Assembly (NCBI GenBank): GCA_903813345.2
Contig: CAIIXF020000011.1
Span: forward strand, 5,234,571-5,294,570
Direction: 5' to 3'
DNA from: Owenia fusiformis
Lineage: Eukaryota > Annelida > Polychaeta > Sabellida > Oweniidae
DNA: 60,000 nt
Of this stretch, positions 11,118 through 22,300 are shown piece after piece; within the stretch, counting starts at the first letter, position 1; each line of letters begins with the position of its first letter. The notes under the pieces were generated by a model that was given only the letters and a program-made list of their open reading frames with translations, was not told the DNA's origin and did not search any database. The position numbers and the translations under genes are program-made.

Positions 11118-11280
11118 AGTGATTTCTCACAACAAGGTAAATAAATGAAAAAAAAACAGGCAAAATTAATGGATATCATAAATTCAACATGGATAAGTTG
11201 AAGAGTCCCTGAAAACAACAGGCGATTTTATGAAAACAGGTGAAAATCGCCTGTTGCCTGCTGCTGATGAAACCCCTGTT
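11118..11280. repeat. CAGGGGTTTCA-type short element, copy 1 (left end eroded)
   Basis: The blocks GATTTCTCACAACA, AACAGGCAAAATTAATGG, CAACATGGATAAGTTGAA and CTGTTGCCTGCTGCTGATGA followed by AACCCCTGTT match the nested insertion at 31344-31492. That copy retains both inverted ends, so the family is a short DNA element with CAGGGGTTTCA termini. Confidence 0.65.
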
Positions 11281-12020
11281 TCTATTCCTGAAGATTTCTA
11301 TAGAAGCAAAATCAAATTATGGGAAAAAGAACAAGATGGGTACAAAGAAAGTGACAGAAGCTAGTACATTATGTAGACGAAGCTCTCTTTTAGGGTGCAA
11401 AAATGTAATCAAACTATGGGAAAATGGTACAAAATTGGCAACAATTTAAAGTAACAGAGCCTAACATATTCAGTAGATGAAGCTCTCTCTTTTGAAGAAG
11501 AAAAATCTAAATTACTAGAAAAAGTTACGATGGGCTAGATGCAAGACTAAATAGAAAAACATGAACTAATTTAGCCAAACATTAAATCTGAAATATTTCA
11601 ATGTTGAATTTATTTTTCCTGTGGGAAGACACATCTTGTTCTACCAAGGTATTGCATGACTGAAGGAATACACTGCTTTAACAGTATGGGGAATTCATAT
11701 ATTGGAAAAATATACTGAGATTTCGCATGATTTGAACTACTTAGACACATAATTTTATAAATGTAAGAATGTAGGTGCACATAAAAATATAGCCCTCAGA
11801 GAAAAACAACAAAATCTGGATACTGTTGAGACACATTTACCAGTTCTGCTTATTTCAACATACTGTTCATTAAAAACATGAACTATACAAGTTGTATTTC
11901 ATGAAACTTGAAAAATAATGAAACATGTATCAATCCCTGTTTGAACAGTATCGAGGTTAATCAATGTTTTTATCATATGCTCTGTAAAATGAAGTCTTCT
12001 CATTGGTCAGTTCCTGTGCT

Positions 12021-12282
12021 GTACCAATCTGTATTGCTACTGAGACTGTCCCCATTGATCATCTCCGTCGTAATACAGAAAATATTGGTACGGAGGGGAC
12101 ATTCTCAGTAGCAATACAGAGGATCACATAATAAAAACATTATAGAATGATTTGAAGTGCAATACATGATATATTCTGCTCTAAATATTCTGTATTGGCA
12201 CTCGACTTTGTCTTGTTCCAATACAGAATTTCTCAAGCACAATACATCCTGTATTGCACTTCAAATCATTCAATAATGTTGT
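12021..12282. repeat. Two adjacent foldback hairpins
   Basis: First hairpin: CTGTATTGCTACTGAGACTG (from about 12029) pairs with the inverted copy ending near 12121. Second: AATGATTTGAAGTGCAATAC (from about 12148) pairs with GTATTGCACTTCAAATCATT (12252-12271). Both share the word CTGTATTG. They look like two related hairpin elements back to back. Confidence 0.65.
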
Positions 12283-13903
12283 GACCTGAAATTGTGGTCT
12301 GTGACCCCCTCCCCCTCTACCTGACTAAACACCTCTTATTTGCAAGGGCTTGTAGGGAGAACATAATTTTTAAGCTACCCATTCAAAATTATTCCAAGTT
12401 ACCTGATTAGTTCAAAGGTAACTAGTAGGGTAAGTTTATCAAGAACTTGTAGACTTGTTGAAGTGATTGTTGATATTCGATAACACCTATCAATATTTCT
12501 CAGTCTACCTCACAGAATCAGCAGAACATATATAAGAAGGCTAGCAATTTTGCCAAGAGTGTAGACTATATCAGATGCAATAAATGTAATGATAGGGTAT
12601 AAAATATGTCAAATAAGATGTAATAAATTGTAATATTTTTTCATGAACAACCCAAATGCCTGTGAGAATTTCTATTTCATCATGGCGTAAACAAAAAATT
12701 ATTTACAACTTCAAATTGTTTGGATTCCAGATTATTCATGTATTCACGAAGACTGTGCACCCCAAAAGAAATTTCCTCATAAGATTGCATATAAAAGCCA
12801 GTTTTTGTAAGACTCTAATTCTTCTGTTCTTCAATTGCATTTTTTTAATAAATTGTTTAAAATTGGTAATTTGAACAGGTTTTAATACATGTCAAAATGG
12901 GATTTTTGAATGGTTTTCTATACTTTTTGAGGAGAGTGTACCAACCTTGCCAAAAGCAGAGTATTTATCAAGATTCTTGCATCTGATTAAACTTACGAAT
13001 AATAGTGCATTTAACTCAAAGTGTAGTCTAACAGTCTTTTCAGGGATCCAAGGGTCCAAGGGTATTTCACCGCTTTCAATATTTTTGTTTTGTAAGAGAA
13101 ATGAAGGTTCCTGCTTTATTCAATATCGTTTAATTCCTGCTCTGAATAAAATATATGATAGCTATTCAATATTCAAGCAGGAACCAGGATGATACCCTTG
13201 TGCTTGACGATATTCTAAACTATAGTTCTGACATTTTAAAAAATTGGATTAAAATGTCAGAAAATAGAAAGTATATATTTATATCAGTCAAAATAAATGA
13301 TTCGTCTGCTATATACCAGCCTATATAGGATTCAGTTATATGTACTTTATGAATACCATGCGACATATGTGGCCTATGAATGAAATATCTAATTAATCAA
13401 ATTTACTATATGGGGCACGCTGACCTGTCAAATATATTTCATACAAAGTTCATACAAAGAGATACATGGTGGCTGGGTTTTAGGTTTTGACTTACAATCA
13501 TAAATAAAATGGGTTTTGAGTTAGTGTGAATATATTAACGCATAATGAGGGTTTTATGGACTTCAGTTGTAATTCATCAAAGTTGAAATTATATTCAAAA
13601 TAGTTTTTGACATTTTTACTGGTAAAATTGCCATATTGCTAAGTGAATAAAAATATAAAGACCATGTACAACTGTTGGCCATTCGCTACATAATTACCCT
13701 CATTTCATGTATTTTCAGCTTTCGGGGAGGGGGCTATTATTAAATGCATAAGACTCCTTAAAACAAGGTATGATAAAATTTTGACACCTCATGTTTTTTG
13801 AGGTAGGCTTTAGGAAATTTGTAACTTTTATGCAAAATTGGATCTTATGTCGTAACAAGATAAGATTTTACCTCAAAAACATGAGATATTTGAGGTGCCA
13901 TAA
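12283..13903. other. Non-coding stretch
   Basis: No gene recognised. A weak inverted pair GGTTCCTGCTTTATTCAATA / ATATTCAAGCAGGAACC lies at about 13106-13188. Confidence 0.45.
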
Positions 13904-14031
13904 TATTAATTTCCCCTGGCCAGATATTCTTTCAAAATCATGCAGTTTTTCGCTATTCTGAGCACTTTTGTATTTTCGTTTTTTGGTGAAAAACTGTGAA
14001 AAAGCTCCTCCTTTGGCTGGCAACGGGCAAG
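13904..14031. repeat. GTAGCCAGG-family element, copy 4 (degenerate)
   Basis: It contains TCTTTCAAAATCATGCAGTT, CGCTATTCTGAGCACTTTTG, AAAAAGCTCC and ends TTTGGCTGGCAACGGGC. The C-run of other copies is reduced to CTCCTCC. Confidence 0.6.
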
Positions 14032-14135
14032 AAGTATAAAATTCCCCTAAAGATCTGAACCATTCCCTTCTTCTACAGATGCATGGAATAAATCACAAAC
14101 TAGAATTGTCGATAAATCCATAGACCATTTTGGCC

Positions 14136-14560
14136 CAATGCTTTAAGGTTCAGCTGGAAAGTAACATTTTGGTAAAAAATTGCTATACCTGCACATGTTA
14201 TTTTCTGGTACAAAATTAAGTATGAAGGCATATGTGTATTTCCTTGCTTTTTTCAGGAAAGTATCATTACACTGTCTTCTTTTAGAATATCTGGAAACAG
14301 GTCAATGGTAGCTCCTGTGTTGTCTGGAAACTTTGAAAGAAAATTTGGAAAAATAGAAAGTGTGAAATATCAGAATTTCCTGGAGTTCCCATTGAACGCC
14401 TACCAGATATTTTAAAAGAAGACAATGTAATGATACTTTCCTGAAAAAAGCAAGGAAATTGACACATGGCTTCATACTTTATTTTGTACCAGAAAATAAC
14501 ATGTGCAGGTATAGCAATTTTTTACCAAAATGTTACTTTCCAGCTGTACCTTAAATACAT
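14136..14560. repeat. Large foldback, about 150-bp arms
   Basis: The left arm starts TTTAAGGTTCAGCTGGAAAG and runs through TTGCTATACCTGCACATGTT to TTCAGGAAAGTATCATTACA near 14270-14305. The right arm (about 14405-14560) repeats this inverted: TGTAATGATACTTTCCTGAA, AACATGTGCAGGTATAGCAA, CTTTCCAGCTGTACCTTAAA. The loop is roughly 100 bp. There is no coding sequence. It resembles a foldback element. Confidence 0.75.
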
Positions 14561-15473
14561 TCATTCCACAGCCAAATAAATCAAATATGGCCCATTGCCA
14601 GTATGCATTCCACAAAAACACCTTTGTCAAGAAATCGTTCTTGACCACACATATTCAAGGACCTCACAGCGTTATTGGAACCACGATAAACATCAAAGAA
14701 CATGGTATTCCGATGTTTAATGGTTAGAACTAAACAATGGACCTACCTCCGTTACTTGCCATAGTCGCTGTCATCAAGAAAACACTGATCAAAACTTGGA
14801 GTAAAATCCCATGCGCCATGAATCGCATGTTTACATTTTTGGAGTAAACTTAGCTTGTTTTGTTTTTAACCTCGTTTTTATGCATATCTCGGCAAATAAT
14901 TTAAGTAAATTGTTTTGTACGACGTCTATGGTACATTGTTCGTCCTTTAATATATTCCGTCACATATCCTGGATGTTTATTTTCAAGTTACGCACGATTG
15001 AAGCGAGAGATCAGGGACCTAATTTCACTTTTCCATGATTCAAAATTCAAGTATGCGCATGCGTAGAAAAAGGGGCGGGTCTTTCAAATGCATGATTCGA
15101 TTTTTCAAAACATACGTTTTGAATGCCATCTTTAAATTAAACTTTGAAGTATTTTCCTGCTTTAACGACTCCGAGAATATTGTATTGGATTTACCATATA
15201 GTCATCACATATTTCTATTTTCAACGAGAAAGGAACTCATAGAAGGCCCATACCTCTTAAAACACGGAGTGATGTAGGGGAGAGCGGGATAAGACGGAAC
15301 GAAAATCGACACTTACATGTAGGCCTATCTTCGATAAACTAGGCCTACTCTTCATTAGGCCTAGACAATAGACATGGGTTTCTTTGAAATTGTTAGTGAT
15401 ATTTTACAAAGCAGACCTACTTAAATGATATACAAAATTGTTTATGCAAGGGGCGATCTAAAAATGCTCTTAT
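14561..15473. other. Non-coding stretch
   Basis: No exon recognised. At 15279 a GGGGAGAGCGGGATAAGACG block resembles one terminus of a short transposon, but no partner end was found. Confidence 0.4.
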
Positions 15474-17237
15474 GATACGACGTCAGATACTGTACATCGC
15501 GGCATTTTACTGCATTTTTACATGCGTTCTTACTTTTAAAACCGCAATATCTCGACAGCAAAATCATATTTTTCTACAATTTTTCGTCATCAGTTGAACA
15601 CGTATGTCCATGAAATATTTTGCCTATCAGAATTCCAAATAACTGATTTGTGACTTTTTAAATGCGAATCACGCAAGCCGTATTATTCCATAGTTAGCAT
15701 GATATGCATGGGATAACATGTGAAAATAAAAACGGTATTTTTGTAATCAGTGGTAAAATATGATATTTTTGACAAATTTTCACTTAACCATAACATACGG
15801 TTTTTTAGCCATGACATACGACGTCGTATGCGATGGTTTATGGATTTTTGCTACTTCAGACTCAAAACGAGGCTAAGTGTCAACATCGCCGGATCGTCTG
15901 GAAATTCGAATTAAATCACTTAATTTCCGACGATTCTGATGATGACTTTAACTATGGAATAAAAAGAACATCCTATGATTTACTCGTGATATGATTTTAA
16001 TCCACTCATGGATATTGATATCTGCACTCTCTCGCTACGCTCGCTCGTGCAGATATCATATCCATTCGTGGATAAAAATCATATCACTCATAAATCATAG
16101 GATATCCTCTATTTATGCGACTTTATATGCTAAAACCGGGTGTGGACTGTAACATTTTGAAGAAAAATGATTTCAATTTTAAACGAAAAATGAAGATAAC
16201 TTTTTCATTTCTTAACGGATCTTTCTCAAACTTTCACAATATTTAAATTCACCATTTTGAAAAAGACAAACAGATTCTGGTTGATGACGTCATAATATAA
16301 CAATGCTAACTTAACGCTTATATTTATGCAAAAAAAGTGTGGACAGGCAGAATTTCGTACCAACAAGATATATATTTTGATCAATTAAACATTAAATCGT
16401 TTGAAAGGTGAATTATTCTTTTTTGATTCCCGAAAGGCATATCATATTCTATATTTTTATCAAAAAACTATATCATTTCGATTGAAATTCAGTCTGTAAG
16501 AAGCATAAATTGAAACAAATATGAAGTGAAGCCATGTGAAAAATTCACAAAATTACGTTTCATTTTTTGAGTTCAAATATTTCTAATTAAGGGATAAACA
16601 TTCAAAACTTTTCAATGTTTCAGCATGTTCTTTTAAATATACCCCTTAGCTTACTACATACAATTAATTTCATTTAATTTGATCCAGTATATATTGAGAA
16701 AGACATCATTTTATCACCGCAACCCCAAGTGAAGCCTTTACAAAATAAGACGTTATGCCGTTAGCGTATTATATGTTCTCCTTTATTATTCATTGCTTCA
16801 AATAAATAAAACTAAATATTCGAGTTAAAATCAATTACAAATAATGCATTTAACAATCCTTAATATCTTCCCGTCTGTGTATATCAGTTGAATATGACAA
16901 GGGGCACTTTGAAAGTGTCTAGAAAGACGGTGCGACAACGAGAGCGCGGGGCCGAAAAGCGCGACAAAGAAGAAAACGGGTAGGGTTTGAAATGTCTACT
17001 TTCTGGTGATTCTAATTCTGTATATCGTGATACAACCTTTTTGAATATAGAATTGTATTGAAGCACACATTAATCTGAACAAAACTTGACGTTTTTAAGA
17101 AGATTCCACGAATATTAAAACTTCTGCAATTACTTGGAGGAGCATTGCGCATATTTATCGCGTAAATCTTTGCATTTTGTCGGTAAAATGGACAATTACA
17201 ATGTTACGCCGTGATGTACAGTATCTGACGTCGTATC
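15474..17237. mobile_element. 1.76 kb element with inverted GATACGACGTC termini
   Basis: GATACGACGTCAGATACTGT at 15474 is repeated in inverted form ending at 17237 (ACAGTATCTGACGTCGTATC), with further similarity inwards (ACATCGCGGC / GCCGTGATGT). TTAT precedes and follows, a possible 4-bp target duplication. The interior is A+T-rich with no recognisable transposase. A ladder of half-palindromes (ACATACGACGTCGTATG near 15824; a GCTACGCTCGCTCG stretch near 16032) lies inside. The superfamily is unknown to me. Confidence 0.65.
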
Positions 17238-17837
17238 TTATATATTTTGTAATTTCCTCACATATCCCTCTCATTTTTTCAGAAAATGTGGTTGGTAATT
17301 ACACGTACAGTGCTGAAATATTATAGCTATGTCTTAAAATTATCAAGAGATAAGGTTGCCATGGTAATCTGTATTAAGGGTAGGCAGGTCAATCAAATTA
17401 AAACATATAAAATATCATGATAACTTGTTATTTTAATTATTTTAAAGCATGCGGAAATCAAACATTTTTTTAAAAAAGTCTGCAGATAACACCACAACTC
17501 ACAATTATGACGTACACGGACCTGGGGACTATTCGGGAAATACGGGCTCATCTCAGCTTTGAGCGTTCATCTCTGCCTTATTTAAAAAGCTAACTATGCG
17601 TTTTATATATTATTTTGAAGTATTTCTTATTCGCATTTTACTGACATTATTTTTCCTTGAATTGTTTGATGGGATCTACCATAGTTTTAAAGTTAAATGT
17701 ACCCCGACATCGTCAAATACGCTGTCAGACGTAACATTTTACGCTTTCCAGCCATTCTCTGTTTAGCGTGAAAAATGGTGTAACTGCTTTTCCTAATGAT
17801 GTTAACCAAAATATATGCACTTTTTATGGTATAAATC

Positions 17838-19160
17838 AAATTTCAATTCAATTCAATTTATTTATTTCATAATTCTTATATAATATACACTATAAAAACA
17901 AGCCGCTAGACACCCTAGTGGGCATATGTTGCGGTTTAAAAGAAATTTTTAAAATGACATCTAGACTACATATAAAAGAAAGCACTTTTCTTATGTTACA
18001 TGTAGGTATATAAAATGGTATTAACAATTACCTTAAGGATGTACAATGTAGAAATGTTACAAAAAATCGGGTACCAGTATAAAATCAACAGTACAGTTTA
18101 ATGTTGGTATTATACATTATCGATAGATGATTGGTTTTTTTATATGAAAATGTTTAGAGTGGAGCAATTTTTAATATCATCTGGTAGAGCATTCCAAAGG
18201 TTAGGACCTAGATAGCGAAGGGAAAGTTTAGAGCATTTATGGATATGAAAATAATGCAACTGTCTTGTGTAATGATGATGGACATTAATGTTGATATCAA
18301 ACAAGTCTTGAAATAGATTTTTTGGAAGACGGGAGTGTTTATTAAAGATTTTATACAAGAACTGACCAGTACAATATATGTTAACATCAAAAATATTTAA
18401 TATTTTAAGATCTTTAAATAGGGAAGTGGAGTGAGAAAGTCCATCCTTATTTAAAGCTAGCATAAGAATTGTTTCTGCAGTTTATGTAGACAATCATAGA
18501 ATGATTTAAATGTATTACCCCAGATTATGTTGCAATAATTTAATTGAGAGTGTATCAATGAGTAGTAAATTGTTCTGAAACTGTCTATTTGAAGTATATG
18601 TTTAATGTGATAAAGAGAACCAATAACGCGAGAAATCTTTGTTTCAACAGATTTTATGTGCTCTTTAAATTTCAGGTTTTTATCAATAAAAATTCCAAGA
18701 AAGTCAATTTTCCCGGAAATTTATGTTCTAATTGGGTATTTTAAGATTCAGATTTGTTTGATTTCTTTTGGGTCCAAATAGAAAAGCATTGGTTTTGCCA
18801 GTATTCAGTGAAAGTTTGTTTGCTTTTACCCAGTCATCTATTGAATTCAAGTTTGCATTAGTTCTAGTCATAAGTTCATTTAAATTATAATCACTATCAA
18901 GAAGACTGGTGTCATCAGCAAACATAATAAATTTTAGATTAGGGGCAAGAATAGGAAGATCATTTATGCAAAGAATAAATAATAGTGGTCCAAGTACCGA
19001 GCCCTGCGGAACACCACAATTAAGAGATGATTGTCTAGAATCATTATTGTTTATGGTGACATATTGTTTGCGATCTTTTAAATAACTTTCAAACCAGGAC
19101 TTAGCTATTCCTCTGATTCCATAATATTCATGGTAGTGAATAGTAGTGTAGTGGAGGTAT
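17838..19160 (-). mobile_element. 5'-truncated LINE (CR1/L2-like), minus strand
   Basis: On the minus strand this region holds the palm of a reverse transcriptase, a C-terminal region, a 3' untranslated stretch and a tail of AAATAAATAAATTGAATTGA type near 17845-17870. The 5' end is lost near 19150, about 150 bp before a P450 exon. The same tail forms the fragment at 9202-9254. The coding part is broken. No target duplication could be fixed. Confidence 0.75.
18140..19160 (-). pseudogene. LINE reverse transcriptase fragment, frameshifted
   Basis: Reading the minus strand from about 19125: YYGIRGIAKSWFESYL, then CGVPQGSVLGPLLFI, CINDLP and the catalytic FADDTSLL at about 18905-18928. WVKANKLSLNTGKTN follows at about 18795-18845. 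After one or more frameshifts (18470-18725), the C-terminal block shows TRQLHYFHIHKCSKL and LGPNLWNALPDDIKN (18140-18463). The order and spacing are typical of CR1/L2-type LINEs. Frame breaks and missing N-terminal domains make it inactive. Confidence 0.8.
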
Positions 19161-19311
19161 AATACTGAGTCAAAATTTCAGCAAGATTGTCTCAGAAACA
19201 AAAAATTTAGAGTATCTTTGCACAAACTTAATGAACGCCCTGTATATAGTGTATAGTAAGGATTACTTAATAAAAAAAGTTAGCCCCTTTATAGCTAATC
19301 TTGTTTTACAG

Positions 19312-22300
19312 CTATTTGGAGAGGCCTCGACAAATGAAGATGACATCAAGACCATCGCAGAGTCGGACGATGCTATTGAAAGAATCGTTGGAACCGGGAA
19401 TGGAATGGAGCTTGATTACTTCCCTTGGCTTCGGTTCTTTGGAAATAGTGCATACCAAACAATTAAGCATTTCGTTACTTGTCGAAATGAGCTTTATGAC
19501 AGGTGGATCCCCAACTCAAAGGTATGAGACCCACCAGCCCCACCCACCCCCTCAAAAAAAGGTCGGAAAATTCGTGTTTTGAGTCATCGCTTTTTACAAA
19601 ATTTACTCTTTGCTCACAGTTGTTATCACACGCCCTCCCACAAAATCCTGGATCCGCATCAGCATTACAAGAAGTTGAGGGAAACTGATTAAAACAATAG
19701 TTGATTTAACTCTCGAAGACTGGTATTGTGTAAAATAGACTATGTTGGTGGGTTATCTCGCAATAAATATCAACCTTTTTACTTTTGATCTTGGAGAGTG
19801 GATTTTGTCTGACCTAGATATTTACACGAACTTATATAAGTGATTCTATAACCAATAATTGCTAAGACAACTGCATTTTGGTCAACAATTTGATCCACCA
19901 GCATATATGGTATATATAATATGGTATTGTGATATTAGCATATTTAATAAATCATGAATTACTGTAGGATATTGTTTGAACTTTTGTTCATACAGTGTGT
20001 CTCAAAAAAATGTAACACTTACACAAAGTTCAATATCTTTCATGATTTTGACTATTCCACTGAAATATACTTTGATACCAAAAGACCAGTCTTTCTCAAA
20101 TAAATCCACACCGTCAGATTCAAAATCCGTCCATGATTGACTGCACGGGACAGATTTTATGGATGCATGTGAAATCTGATTTGCGCCAACTTCTCAGTGG
20201 TCGGATACGTGGTGATCAATCCTTTTTTGGTGTGAATGCTGTGGACAGTGATATCTTGATATGATCAATGATCCAGTTGCTTCTTTCCTGGATAGAATTA
20301 CAAGATTTCATTGTCAGAGTGTTCAATTTTGTTACCGTATGATGGCAACAGGATGATGCAAAGGCCTGTGGCAGATTGTTTGGTAGAACTCTTTGGAAAT
20401 CAGATGATACCATTGAATTACAAAATGGATTGGCCCCCAGGGTCATCCCACTTTACACCCTTGATTTTTTGAAGGGCCTCTGAAAGCGCTTTACGGCATC
20501 ACAAACTGACCTAAATGATCTTTTGCAAAAATAATTGATGGAATCAGTGTGATATTACAATGCATGTGCGCATGGGCAAGGGTACATCAGATTTGCTTTG
20601 GAGAACATGTTGAGGGTACCACATGTGTGGATAGACCCAATGATCATATGTAAGACAAATAGGAAAATTACAGAATGACTCAGTTAAAGGTCAAGTTTCT
20701 ACTAAGAAAAAAGTTAAATGTTAAAGAAACTGTTCCTCTTTTGTCATTTGGTCCATCCAATCACTTGAAGTTGGCGCAAGTCAGATTTTACCATGAGACA
20801 CTAAAAGCTGTCCTGTGGAGCCAATCAAGGACAGGTTTTGAATCTGATGGTGTCAAATTATTCGAGAAAGATTTGTCTTTGGTATTTAAAGGTATAATTT
20901 AGGGGAAAAGTCAAAATTATGAAAGATATTGAACTTTTCGGAAGTGTAACATTTTTTTGAGACACACTGTAGTTTCAGAATTTAAAACATTGCGAGACAC
21001 ATGAAAAAATGCATTAGAAGATGTTTAGTATAGTTTTATGTTTGATCAAATATTTCTATATGATAATGCATGCTGGGTATTGTGCAGGGAACGATGGAGA
21101 AAGGAAAGATTCGGGGCATGGTCGACTGGTTGCTAGTATCACAGGAGAACCACCCAACATTCACCGACACCAATCTTCGAATGACGTTGCAAGATCTTCT
21201 ACACGCAGGTATAATAATTTTGACACTACAAATCAGGTGTGGTGGCCTTAGTCTTTATGACTCATGCCTTGGTCACATTTGGTCCGATTTTCACTGCGGC
21301 GCCCAGCCGATTGAGTATTTTGTTCAAAATTGAATACAACATTGAATAAAACACTCAATCGGCCGGGCGCCAAGGCATATGTGACCAAGGCATTAGTGGT
21401 AGTGAATCAGACTTAAAACCGGAAGGTCTATGGCTGGAGGCACCCTCAGATCGAGTGTGATCCTATCATGTCACTTCACAGCTCTGACTTTTTATAACAA
21501 ACACGTTCAAGTTATAAAATAAGGCAGAGCGGGGCTTTTGGGTTGGATGGGGTATCTTTACCTATATTTCAAAGTTTAGTCGCCTGAAAATATTTCTGTC
21601 ATGCTAAAGAGTTGGCTAGCCTGCCTCATGAATTGCAACGCCCGTGTTTTTGTTTCTCAGAAGACGAGACCAATTTTTGTATTGAGTTTTACTACGAACA
21701 TGCGTATTATCGCCTTCAAGGAATCGATGAATCATCTAAGTAGTTTGAAACCATTAGACATGTAACAAGAGCACCTGGAGTTTAAGTGAATAAGACGTTT
21801 TTATCTTAGCTCAAACACACTTTGCCTTGGTCACATTTGCTCCGATTTTCACTCCGGCGCCCTACCGATTGAGTATTTTGTTTAAAATTGAATACAATAT
21901 TAAACAAAACACTCAATCGGGCGGGCGCCGGCCGATGGATCGGAGCAAATGTGACCCATGCATTAGGTAGCAACAAAACGAAATAAACTGTAACAAATTT
22001 ATTTAAAAGAATATACAGTTGTAAGAAAGAAGAGTACATTTTTTTCTATTTAAAGAATTGACACTTGGCAACCAATCAAAACCAGTTTGACACAAAAAAA
22101 ATTTACTGTCCCATGCAGTGCACTAAAGCTGAATTAATTACACCATAATCACTCATTAAATAGTTGAATAGTAAGCACAAAAGAAATCAAATTTTAAAGT
22201 GAATTGCATGCAGTGTACTGAAGCTAAACGAATTACACCCACTCACGACTTCTCAACATACTTGCTATACCTCATAGTCAATTCAACAGAAATCAAATTT

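Noticed and set aside
10383-19311. N-terminal exons of the P450 gene
   Set aside because: I looked for the proline-rich hinge and C-helix WxxxR-type exons and found none convincing; they may be upstream of the window, diverged or lost.
21265-21962. Regulatory operator or origin
   Set aside because: The strong hairpins are two copies of the same short element, so a mobile origin explains them.
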